In this document: positions 6,134 to 12,585 of the stretch, piece after piece
Numbering within the stretch: position 1 is the stretch's first letter
How the letters are laid out: each line of letters starts with the position of its first letter
From: Deltaproteobacteria bacterium
Lineage (GTDB): Bacteria; Desulfobacterota; Desulfobacteria; Desulfobacterales; C00003060
Assembly (NCBI GenBank): GCA_019309245.1
Contig: JAFDGP010000039.1
Coordinates: 1 to 12,585 of the forward strand
Direction of reading: 5' to 3'
DNA: 12,585 nucleotides
The notes under the pieces: model-generated
Databases searched by the model: none
Told to the model about the DNA's origin: nothing
Seen by the model: only the letters and a program-made list of their open reading frames with translations
Program-made: the position numbers and the translations under genes

Positions 6134-8824
6134 TCAGGAAGCCGCCAGCAACTCTTTTACGATATTTAGATGCTTCTCAAGTTTTTCTCGTTTCTCCACA
6201 AAGGCCTGTTTCTTCTCTTTCACCCCGGCAACCACCTGCGCAGGCGCCTTGGTGAGAAACGACGTGTTGCCCAGTTTTTTCTCAATACCCCGGAGTTCTT
6301 TTTCAATCTTTGCGATTTCTTTGGTGAGCCTGTCTTGTTCGGCCTGAAAGTCAATAATGCCCTCCAAAAATACATAGATGGTGCCCTGGCTAAATACCGC
6401 GGTGGCGCAAGACGCCGGCCGCTCACCCGGAGGCGCCACCTCAAAGGTCTCGAGCTTGGCAAGATTGGTAATCATCTCACGGTGGTGTTGAAGAACCCCT
6501 CGAATCTTTTCATCTGCACTTTGAACCAGTGCATGCACCAGTAGACCGGGCGGTACGTTCATCTCTCCCCGGATGTTTCGTATCCCACTGATCGTCTCCA
6601 TCACAAGTGCCATGATTTGCTCGGCTTCTTCATCGCGACGACTTTGCCCGCCCGCTGGAAAATGGGCCCTCATGATCGATCCATGGGTCCCGGGCAACTT
6701 ATCCCAAATCTCTTCCGTCACAAAAGGGATGAAAGGATGCAGAAGGCGCAACGTCTCACTCAAGACACACCATAAGACCGCCAGGGTCATTTCCCGGGCC
6801 GCGGACGGTGTGTCCGCCGCCGTTTGACCGGCTTGCGAGCCGTAGAGTACGGGTTTGATAATCTCCAGATACCAGTCGCACAGCTCGTGCCATACGAATT
6901 GATACAAGGCCCCTGCCCCTTCATTGAACTTGTAGTCATCCAGAGCTGTTCTGACGGTTTCGGCCACATGGTCCAATCTGGACAGGATCCAGCGGTCCGC
7001 CACGCAGAGGCGGCTAACGTCGATTGCGGTTTTGTTGGGCTCAAACGTCTCGAGATGCATCAGAGAAAATCGGGAGGCGTTCCAGAGCTTGTTCACAAAG
7101 TGGCGATACCCTTCAATCCGCTCTTCGGAAAGTTTGATATCCCGTCCCTGGGCCGCAAAGGCCGCCAGGGTAAATCGGAAGGCGTCGGTGCCGAATTTGT
7201 CGATCACACGCAAGGGATCGATCACGTTGCCCTTGGACTTGCTCATCTTTTTGCCCTCGGCATCACGGACCAGGGCATGGATGTAGACATCTCTGAACGG
7301 GACATCATCCATAAACTGCAGCCCCATCATCATCATGCGGGCCACCCAGAAAAACAGAATGTCAAAACCGGTTACCAAAACGGAAGTCGGATAGAAGGTC
7401 GTTAGCGTGGGAGTCTGATCAGGCCACCCCATTGTGGAAAACGGCCACAGGGCCGAACTGAACCAGGTATCCAACACATCGGTCTCCTGTTTCATCGCCC
7501 CGCTGCCGCATGCCGTACACGCCTCCGGCGCTTCCATGTCCACGATCAGTTCGCCGCAATCCTGGCAAGTCCAGGCTGGAATCCGATGGCCCCACCAAAT
7601 CTGCCGGGAGATACACCAGTCTTTGATATTGCGCATCCAATCAAAATAGGTCTTAGTCCAGATATCCGGGATAATCCTGGTACGACCCTGTTCAACCGCG
7701 GCGATTGCTTTTTCGGCTAAAGGCTCCACTTTGACAAACCATTGCTTGGACAAATTGGGTTCTACCGTCGTCCGACACCGGTAGCAATGGCCCACACTGT
7801 GTTGATAGGGCTCCACTTTCTCAAGGAGCCCTTCTTCTTCCAGGGCCTTGAGGACCTCGTCCCGGCATTCAAAACGATCCAGCCCCTGAAAACGGCCGGC
7901 ATTTTCATTCATACGCCCGTCATCACCAATCACCTTGATCACGTCAAGCCCGTGGCGCTGTCCGATCTCAAAATCGTTGGGATCATGGGCCGGCGTGATT
8001 TTCAAGGCCCCGGTGCCGAAACCGGTATCCACGTACCGGTCGTGGATAATCGGAATCCCCCGGTTCATCAACGGCAACACTACCTTGGCGCCTTCAGAAA
8101 GTTGATAGCGTTCGTCATCAGGATTCACCGCCACGGCCGTATCGCCCAGCATGGTTTCGGGGCGGGTAGTGGCCACCACAACCCAGCCCTCTCCTTTTTC
8201 AAAAGGGTACCGGATATAATACAGGTGTCCGTTGTGGTCCTCGTGCTCGACCTCCAAATCGGACAGTGCCGTAAGACAACGGGGGCACCAATTGATGATA
8301 TAGTTGCCCCGATAGATGAGTCCCTCCGCATAAAGCCTGACAAAAACGGTCCTCACCGCCCTGGACAGGCCTTCGTCCATGGTGAACCGCTCGCGCTTCC
8401 AATCACAAGAGGCCCCAAGGCGTTTCAACTGCTCGATGATCCGGCCGCCATACTCGCGTCGCCACTGCCATACCCGCTCGATAAAGGCCTCCCGGCCCAG
8501 TTGGTGGCGGTCCAGCCCTTCTTCAGCGAGAACCTTTTCGACCACGTTCTGGGTGGCGATCCCCGCGTGATCCGTACCGGGCATCCACAAGACATTGTCA
8601 CCCAGCATACGATGATACCGACATAAAATATCCTGGAGCGTATTATTGTGGGCATGGCCCATGTGAAGGGCCCCTGTGACGTTGGGCGGCGGGATGACGA
8701 TCGAATACGGGGGGGCTGTGCTTTTGTCGTCGGCGTGGAAAAGGCCTTCCGCCTCCCAATAGGCATACCAGCGCCGCTCAACCTCGCCGGGTTCATATCC
8801 TTTTTTGAGTGTCTTGGAACTCAT
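6134..8824 (-). CDS. valS: Valyl-tRNA synthetase
   Basis: Class I aminoacyl-tRNA synthetase that charges tRNA-Val in the cytoplasm and edits mischarged threonine; 896 aa from the chosen start. The catalytic signatures are HMGH (54-57, after PPPNVTGAL) and KMSKS (526-530, in KKMSKSKGNVIDP). The CP1 editing insertion includes VVVATTRPETMLGDTAVAVN. A zinc-ribbon-like CxxC pair is at Cys420/423 and Cys436/439, followed by DVLDTWFSSALWPFS. The ValS-specific C-terminal coiled coil covers about 824-896, with NTSFLTKAPAQVV near its hairpin. The frame is open to an ATG at 8956, but those 44 residues are unlike ValS and would start inside a terminator-like hairpin; the ATG at 8824 has GGGGAG about 9 bases upstream and begins the conserved MSSKTLKKGYEP. 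No frameshift or lost catalytic motif is seen. Confidence 0.97.
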   Translation of the reverse strand: MSSKTLKKGYEPGEVERRWYAYWEAEGLFHADDKSTAPPYSIVIPPPNVTGALHMGHAHNNTLQDILCRYHRMLGDNVLWMPGTDHAGIATQNVVEKVLAEEGLDRHQLGREAFIERVWQWRREYGGRIIEQLKRLGASCDWKRERFTMDEGLSRAVRTVFVRLYAEGLIYRGNYIINWCPRCLTALSDLEVEHEDHNGHLYYIRYPFEKGEGWVVVATTRPETMLGDTAVAVNPDDERYQLSEGAKVVLPLMNRGIPIIHDRYVDTGFGTGALKITPAHDPNDFEIGQRHGLDVIKVIGDDGRMNENAGRFQGLDRFECRDEVLKALEEEGLLEKVEPYQHSVGHCYRCRTTVEPNLSKQWFVKVEPLAEKAIAAVEQGRTRIIPDIWTKTYFDWMRNIKDWCISRQIWWGHRIPAWTCQDCGELIVDMEAPEACTACGSGAMKQETDVLDTWFSSALWPFSTMGWPDQTPTLTTFYPTSVLVTGFDILFFWVARMMMMGLQFMDDVPFRDVYIHALVRDAEGKKMSKSKGNVIDPLRVIDKFGTDAFRFTLAAFAAQGRDIKLSEERIEGYRHFVNKLWNASRFSLMHLETFEPNKTAIDVSRLCVADRWILSRLDHVAETVRTALDDYKFNEGAGALYQFVWHELCDWYLEIIKPVLYGSQAGQTAADTPSAAREMTLAVLWCVLSETLRLLHPFIPFVTEEIWDKLPGTHGSIMRAHFPAGGQSRRDEEAEQIMALVMETISGIRNIRGEMNVPPGLLVHALVQSADEKIRGVLQHHREMITNLAKLETFEVAPPGERPASCATAVFSQGTIYVFLEGIIDFQAEQDRLTKEIAKIEKELRGIEKKLGNTSFLTKAPAQVVAGVKEKKQAFVEKREKLEKHLNIVKELLAAS

Positions 8825-8884
8825 TCCCCTGTACTCCCCTCTACCACGAAGACCATACCTTCCCGGCCTGCACCACAACTCACA

Positions 8885-8909
8885 CGGGGATTCGGATCGA
8901 GGCACCCCG
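8885..8909 (-). other. Small stem-loop in the valS leader
   Basis: CGGGG (8885-8889) and CCCCG (8905-8909) form a 5-bp GC stem with a 15-base loop in the untranslated region before valS. I looked for T-box features (specifier loop, conserved antiterminator bulge) because this is a synthetase leader and found none. It may have no function. Confidence 0.2.
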
Positions 8910-8935
8910 GGGTCTTTGCCGCACCGCGGAAAGCG

Positions 8936-8969
8936 AAAAAGGGGATTAATACGCACTTAACCCCCCTTT
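8936..8969 (-). terminator. Candidate intrinsic terminator between the acidic-protein gene and valS
   Basis: On the - strand, AAAGGGG-GG-TTAA and TTAA-T-CCCCTTT form an interrupted stem (arms at 8957-8969 and 8938-8949) with the 7-base loop GTGCGTA. The 3' arm runs into a T-tract of five (complement of 8936-8940). This fits rho-independent termination about 85 bp after the stop of the acidic-protein gene and would separate it from valS. An alternative reading of the same bases as a weak promoter (TTGTAA, 16-base spacer, TATTAA) is poorer. Confidence 0.45.
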
Positions 8970-8980
8970 ACAATGGAGCC

Positions 8981-8998
8981 CCACGGGGAAATCCGTGG
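8981..8998. other. Short perfect hairpin downstream of the acidic-protein gene
   Basis: CCACGG (8981-8986) and CCGTGG (8993-8998) form a perfect 6-bp stem around the loop GGAAAT. It lies just before the terminator-like structure in the - direction. It has no T-tract of its own and may protect the transcript end or be incidental. Confidence 0.3.
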
Positions 8999-9052
8999 TC
9001 CTCTGAAATACCCGCCTTTTGGGATTCGTGGATGGGTGCCGACTTCTAACCG

Positions 9053-9571
9053 TTAAAGCGCCTTTTTGATTTTGTCTATCTCTTTTGCTACAGCAGCCTC
9101 GGCCACTTCCAGAAGAATCCGCTCCGCCTTTTCACCAATAATCTGCTTGACCGCTTTGGTCACCATGGCCTCCAGTTTCTCATCCGAGATGCCGGCCATG
9201 ACGTCGGGCTCCTCACCGGAATCAGATGGCAGTTCCGGGGACTCATCCACATGATCTCCGGCCTGATCCCCGGGCCCTTCTGATACCATATCTGTAAGTT
9301 CCACGATTTCTTCTTGAGGCTCCCCATCCACCGCATCCACCAGTTCAAGAATCTCTTCTTCTTCCGGCGATGCAATTTCGGCCGACTCGCTTTCGGGTTC
9401 AACCGCCTGGCCAGAAGTTTCGACCACATCTGTCAATTCGATGACCCCTTCATCCGACCCGGACGCCGTCCCTTTGTCTTGTTCGAGAAACAGCTCGCCC
9501 GCATCGACCAGATCTTCCTCCGGCCCAGCCGGTCCTGTCGTTTGTTGAGACACATCGTTTTCCCCCATCAT
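9053..9571 (-). CDS. Acidic hypothetical protein with three ELxD repeats and a helical C-terminus
   Basis: No family is recognised with certainty. The 172-aa product is strongly acidic and low-complexity up to about residue 125, with no signal peptide or membrane segment. Three copies of a short motif stand out: GVIELTDVV (42-50), EILELVDAV (73-81) and EIVELTDMV (88-96); DLVDAGEL (20-27) may be a degenerate fourth. Residues 127-172 change character to a charged amphipathic helix (ISDEKLEAMVTKAV...KEIDKIKKAL), which recalls the C-terminal oligomerisation helices of PopZ-like proteins and similar tails in delta-proteobacterial proteins; that is resemblance only. Two adjacent ATGs (9571, 9568) follow AAGGGGG; the second has the better spacing. 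It has its own promoter and a likely terminator, so it is probably monocistronic, divergent from lptFG. A scaffold or polar-assembly role is speculative. Confidence 0.8.
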   Translation of the reverse strand: MMGENDVSQQTTGPAGPEEDLVDAGELFLEQDKGTASGSDEGVIELTDVVETSGQAVEPESESAEIASPEEEEILELVDAVDGEPQEEIVELTDMVSEGPGDQAGDHVDESPELPSDSGEEPDVMAGISDEKLEAMVTKAVKQIIGEKAERILLEVAEAAVAKEIDKIKKAL

Positions 9572-9636
9572 GCGGCCCCCTTCATCATTGTAATCGTTGT
9601 CGATTGGACAGTGTAGTTCTTGATTTTTTTAGAAAA

Positions 9637-9664
9637 ACTATCATGATACAAAGGCCTGTGTCAA
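9637..9664 (-). promoter_or_regulatory. Sigma70-type promoter for the acidic-protein gene
   Basis: On the - strand a perfect -35 box TTGACA (complement of 9659-9664) is followed after 16 bases by GATAGT (complement of 9637-9642; 4 of 6 match TATAAT). It lies about 65 bp upstream of the ATG at 9571, leaving a short AT-rich leader. It is the best promoter match I found in the window. Confidence 0.55.
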
Positions 9665-9686
9665 GGTTTTTGTCCTGTGTTATGCT
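9658..9686 (+). promoter_or_regulatory. Weak candidate promoter for lptFG, overlapping the divergent promoter
   Basis: GTGTCA (9658-9663) and TATGCT (9681-9686) each match 4 of 6 consensus bases with a 17-base spacer, directed toward lptF. The -35 box shares bases with that of the divergent promoter, so the two would compete for polymerase. The match is weak; the real start could lie nearer lptF, in the AT-rich stretch at 9765-9800. Confidence 0.25.
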
Positions 9687-9728
9687 ACTTGTACGACCTT
9701 GGGCGAAACCCGCCAAGTGCACCGATTG

Positions 9729-9749
9729 CCGCCCGGAGGCGGTGGGCGG
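9729..9749 (+). other. GC-rich alternative hairpin in the lptF leader
   Basis: CCGCC (9729-9733) can pair with GGCGG (9738-9742) around the tetraloop CGGA, or CCGCCC (9729-9734) with GGGCGG (9744-9749). The two pairings are mutually exclusive. The element sits 60-80 bp before the lptF start inside otherwise AT-rich sequence. It could be a leader structure or a REP-like palindrome; I saw no second copy here. Confidence 0.3.
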
Positions 9750-9811
9750 TGATTCTGGAACTGTTAAAAAAGAATATTTACAAATTTCCATCTTTTATCT
9801 AGTTTCCATCC

Positions 9812-11008
9812 ATGTTGATGCCTCGTATCATTCATCGATATATCTTTAAAGAGATCTGTGTCATCTTCGCAATCAGCCTTGTGACTTTCACGTTCATCCT
9901 GTTGGTCGCCAAGGTCTTTACATTCACGGATCTCATTGTCAACAAAGGGATCCCTCCGGCCGTTCTCGGCTGGCTCATTGTATATAAGCTCCCGTATTTT
10001 TTTGTCTTCACATTCCCTATGTCCACGCTGATGTCGGTCCTGGTCACTTTTTTACGCCTTTCTCAAGATCATGAAATTACGGCCCTTAAAGCCTCCGGTG
10101 TGAGTCTTGTTCAACTGTTGCCGCCAGTCCTGGTGGTCTCACTGCTCGCCTGTGCGGCCACCACCACGATGGCAGTGGCGCTGATGCCTCAAGGGAATCG
10201 AGCCTTCAATGGCCTCATTCACCGTTTGACCCATCAGAAGGCCTATGTCGGCATCCGGCCCCGCATCTTCATTGACGACTTCAAAGACATGGTCCTCTAT
10301 GTAAACAGCGTGGACCCTTCCGGCCGTCACCTGGAGCGTATCTTCATCGCCGACGAGCGGGATCCAAAGCTTTCTCATGCCATCACAGCCCGGCAGGGAA
10401 CAGTCCTGAAAAACTCCAATACCGGAGATATGGTCCTCCACCTGGTCAACGGCGAAATCCACTACGACAGCAAGGACCTGAAACGCTCCGACACGGTACG
10501 GTTCGATACCTATGACCTTTCCCTGGTGATGCCCGGTCTTGGGACAAAAGAAGCTGACAGAGACGTAGGGGAAAAGGAAATGCATTTAAAGGAATTGTGG
10601 CGCATGATCCGGACGGCGAAGGTCAAGGACGCTCGATACAATATGTTGGTCATGGCGTTCGTCGAAAAGTTTTCCATCCCGGCCTCATGCCTGATCCTGG
10701 CCTTTGTGGGCGTTTCCGTCGCGGTAAGGAGCAAGGCCCAGGGCTATTCGGCGAGTGTGGCAATGGCACTGGCCATCTTCCTAGCATATTATGTCTTGTT
10801 GTCAGCAGCCAAGAGTCTTGGCGAATCCGGGACCGTGCCCCCGGCAGTGGGCATGTGGGTGCCGGATCTACTCTTGGGGGTGCTGGCTGCGGTAATGTTT
10901 GCCCGGGCCTGCCGTGAAGCGCCGGCTACGGTGGCCGTTACGGTCTTCGAAGCAATTGACCGGGCTAAAGGCCTGTTAGGCATTGGAAAGGGGCCAAAAA
11001 GGCCGTGA
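9812..11008 (+). CDS. lptF: LPS export ABC transporter permease LptF
   Basis: One of two inner-membrane permeases (YjgP/YjgQ family) which, with the LptB ATPase and LptC, extract lipopolysaccharide and pass it to the periplasmic bridge. The 398-aa product shows the family layout: three N-terminal membrane segments (about 14-37, 50-81, 99-125), a periplasmic beta-jellyroll domain (about 126-270), and three C-terminal segments (about 288-304, 314-334, 348-367). HEITALKASGVS (87-98) is the cytoplasmic coupling region facing LptB. The C-terminal tail (about 368-398) is longer than in E. coli LptF. ATG codons at 9812 and 9818 are both possible; the second gives the more typical MPRIIHRYIFKE start. 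No clear Shine-Dalgarno site is visible. The stop overlaps lptG as GTGA. Confidence 0.93.
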   Translation: MLMPRIIHRYIFKEICVIFAISLVTFTFILLVAKVFTFTDLIVNKGIPPAVLGWLIVYKLPYFFVFTFPMSTLMSVLVTFLRLSQDHEITALKASGVSLVQLLPPVLVVSLLACAATTTMAVALMPQGNRAFNGLIHRLTHQKAYVGIRPRIFIDDFKDMVLYVNSVDPSGRHLERIFIADERDPKLSHAITARQGTVLKNSNTGDMVLHLVNGEIHYDSKDLKRSDTVRFDTYDLSLVMPGLGTKEADRDVGEKEMHLKELWRMIRTAKVKDARYNMLVMAFVEKFSIPASCLILAFVGVSVAVRSKAQGYSASVAMALAIFLAYYVLLSAAKSLGESGTVPPAVGMWVPDLLLGVLAAVMFARACREAPATVAVTVFEAIDRAKGLLGIGKGPKRP

Positions 11009-12084
11009 GTATTTTAACAAGATATGTTCTTCGGGAATTTGCCAAGATTTTTGTCATCACCTTGCTTTCCTTTGTGATGATTTACATCCTCGTCGATTTT
11101 TTTGAAAGAATCGACAACTTCATTGAGGCTGGTGCGCCGCTGCGTTACATGGTGTTTTATATCCTGTTCAAGCTCCCGCTGGTGCTCGACCAGATGACGC
11201 CTGTGGCGGTCTTGATGTCCACCCTGATTGCCCTGGGTCTGATGGCCGGCGGAAACGAGATCATCGCGCTTAAGGCCGCCGGAGTCAGCCCCATGCGGGT
11301 GGTGTCACCCATGCTCTGTTTTGCCGTGTTTATCAGCGTGCTCTCTTTTCTAAACAGCGAATCCGTGGTCCCGTACACCAACCGCCGGTTCAACGCCATC
11401 TGGAAGACCCATGTCCAAAAACAAGGGCCTGAATTCGTCTCCAAATACGAGTCCTTGTGGTACAAGGGCCGGGACGCAATCTATAATATTCGCACTTTCG
11501 ACGTGGCCAATGAAACCCTGTTCGGGGTTGTAATCAATCAGTTTGACGGCGATTTCAGCATCTCTCGACGCATCCATGCCAGGCGGGCTGTGTGGCAAAA
11601 CGGGCTCTGGCATTTTTACGAGGGTACGGTAAAAAGCCGCCTGCCGGACGGCACTTATCGGGTATCGACCTTTTCCAGCATGACCTATGCCTTGCGAGAG
11701 ACCCCGGAAGATTTCAAAAAGGGTGCTAAACCATCTGATGAAATGGGATTTCGAGAACTTCGCCGCTACGCTAGAAAGATCAGTGACGAAGGATACAATG
11801 CCACGACTTACTGGGTGGACGCCAACGTCAAGTTGGCCTTCCCGTGTATTTCGTTCATTATGGGCCTGGTTGGAACCTCTCTGGCATTGAGAAGAGAAAA
11901 GGGCCGCGGGATTGCCTCAGGCATCGGACTTGGTTTTGCTATTGTTGTCCTGTACCTCGTGGCCTTTGAACTGTTCAAGACCCTGGGCTATACGGACATC
12001 ATCCCGCCCGCGCTGGCTGCGTGGGCCGCAAACATCCTGTTCGCAACGATCGGGGGGTTTCTCCTGGTCAATGTGAGTCGGTAG
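11005..12084 (+). CDS. lptG: LPS export ABC transporter permease LptG
   Basis: Partner permease of LptF in the LptB2FG complex; 359 aa, the normal family length. Membrane segments are near 13-31, 47-81, 98-117, 277-296, 304-325 and 333-354, with a periplasmic beta-rich domain (about 120-265) between the third and fourth. GNEIIALKAAGVSPMRVV (83-100) is the coupling-helix region. The start is GTG at 11005, overlapping the lptF stop as GTGA, with GGAAAGGGG about 10 bases upstream, so expression is probably coupled to keep a 1:1 ratio. LptF and LptG are paralogous; this one is assigned as LptG from its second position and its MSILTRYVLREFAKIF start. lptB, lptA and lptC are not in the window. Confidence 0.94.
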   Translation: MSILTRYVLREFAKIFVITLLSFVMIYILVDFFERIDNFIEAGAPLRYMVFYILFKLPLVLDQMTPVAVLMSTLIALGLMAGGNEIIALKAAGVSPMRVVSPMLCFAVFISVLSFLNSESVVPYTNRRFNAIWKTHVQKQGPEFVSKYESLWYKGRDAIYNIRTFDVANETLFGVVINQFDGDFSISRRIHARRAVWQNGLWHFYEGTVKSRLPDGTYRVSTFSSMTYALRETPEDFKKGAKPSDEMGFRELRRYARKISDEGYNATTYWVDANVKLAFPCISFIMGLVGTSLALRREKGRGIASGIGLGFAIVVLYLVAFELFKTLGYTDIIPPALAAWAANILFATIGGFLLVNVSR

Positions 12085-12091
12085 TCCGGCA

Positions 12092-12585
12092 ATGAGGCGT
12101 TTTTTCGTTCATAAGCCCGCTATTGCATCAGACAAGGCCACCATCACGGGTTCGGATGTCAAGCATATCCGGACGGTACTGCGTCTGAAGCCTGGCGACC
12201 GAATCGTCCTAGTGGACGGCCGGGGATCCGAATACCTGGCTCGCATCAATGAATCCACCTCCAGGGCGGTGACGGTCTCCATCCTGGACACCCGTGTCGC
12301 CGCGCCGGAACCTGGGGTGGAGCTTGCGATCGGCATGGCCATGGTCAAGGCCGGCAAGATGGACCGTATCGTCAGGCAATTGACTGAACTCGGTGTCGCG
12401 GCATTTCTGCCCTTTGTGGCGGAACGCAGCGTCCCTCGCCCCAACGCCGATCGGGCCGCAAAAAAAAGGCAACGCTGGCAGGCCATCGCCAAAGAGGCGG
12501 TCAAACAGTGCGGGCGATTACACGCACCCCGCGTGGCCCCCCTCGTCTCGTATGAGCAGGTGCTCAAGGCCTCGGCTGCGTACGA
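12092..12585 (+). CDS. rsmE: 16S rRNA (uracil-1498-N3)-methyltransferase RsmE, 3' partial
   Basis: SPOUT-class methyltransferase that methylates U1498 of 16S rRNA using S-adenosylmethionine. The frame starts MRRFFVHKPAI and stays open to the window end (164 complete codons, about two thirds of the usual 240-250 aa). Family features are HIRTVLRLKPGDRIVLVDGRG (N-terminal PUA-like domain), ELAIGMAMVKAGKMDRIVRQ, TELGVAAFLPFVAERSVPR and RWQAIAKEAVKQCGR. The C-terminal SAM-binding knot lies beyond the window. It begins 7 bp after lptG with only a weak ribosome-binding site, so it is probably read from the lptFG transcript. Confidence 0.93.
   Translation, partial: MRRFFVHKPAIASDKATITGSDVKHIRTVLRLKPGDRIVLVDGRGSEYLARINESTSRAVTVSILDTRVAAPEPGVELAIGMAMVKAGKMDRIVRQLTELGVAAFLPFVAERSVPRPNADRAAKKRQRWQAIAKEAVKQCGRLHAPRVAPLVSYEQVLKASAAY

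Noticed and set aside
7742..8626. 294-codon + strand frame opposite valS
   Set aside because: Antisense shadow of conserved valS codons; no recognisable domain and no plausible start site.
8825..8956. N-terminal extension of valS to the ATG at 8956
   Set aside because: The extra 44 residues do not resemble ValS, the ATG lacks a ribosome-binding site, and it falls in a terminator-like hairpin.
12109..12567. 152-codon - strand frame at the right edge
   Set aside because: Antisense to rsmE, whose + strand frame gives a clear family match and continues off the window.
1..12585. CRISPR arrays, insertion sequences, phage genes, toxin-antitoxin or defence systems
   Set aside because: No direct-repeat array, terminal inverted repeats with transposase, or characteristic protein motifs were found on either strand.

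Overview
The window suggests a Desulfobacterota (former Deltaproteobacteria) anaerobe, most likely a sulfate reducer or syntroph. The grounds are the soluble NADH-linked iron-sulfur module, a RecA-like plus cupin regulator remnant of a type I associate with that group, and an lptFG pair marking a Gram-negative outer membrane. This is inferred from gene content only; no rRNA marker is present.

Layout. Positions 1-3056 (+ strand) hold three consecutive genes for a NADH-oxidising diaphorase like HoxE/HoxF/HoxU or NuoE/NuoF/NuoG-N-terminus. The first gene is cut by the window edge. No catalytic subunit (hydrogenase or formate dehydrogenase) follows. The set ends 6 bp from the stop of an oppositely oriented locus. 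Positions 3063-3874 (- strand) hold what looks like a broken regulator: the front of a RecA/KaiC-like domain with a degenerate P-loop, joined out of frame to the cupin tail of an XRE-cupin type protein, with the middle missing. Positions 4024-5918 (- strand) hold nadC and, overlapping it by ATGA, an atypical ketoacyl-ACP synthase III-like gene of visibly lower G+C. Positions 6134-8824 (- strand) are valS. Positions 9053-9571 (- strand) encode a very acidic protein with three copies of an ELxD motif and a helical C-terminus.

A 240-bp divergent region (9572-9811) carries a good sigma70-type promoter for the acidic gene, a weaker overlapping candidate for the + strand, and a GC-rich alternative hairpin. 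From 9812 the + strand carries lptF and lptG, overlapping by GTGA, then rsmE after 7 bp; rsmE runs off the window end.

How the genes relate. The diaphorase would pass electrons between NAD(H) and a partner not seen here. nadC makes the NAD precursor nicotinate mononucleotide. lptFG encodes the inner-membrane permease of LPS export. valS and rsmE are translation housekeeping. I see no CRISPR array, insertion sequence, phage gene, tRNA or rRNA, and no complete new multi-gene system. The most notable items are the broken RecA-like/cupin locus, the nadC-coupled KAS III homologue, the repeat-bearing acidic protein, and the HoxU-like subunit that lacks the His/Cys cluster site.
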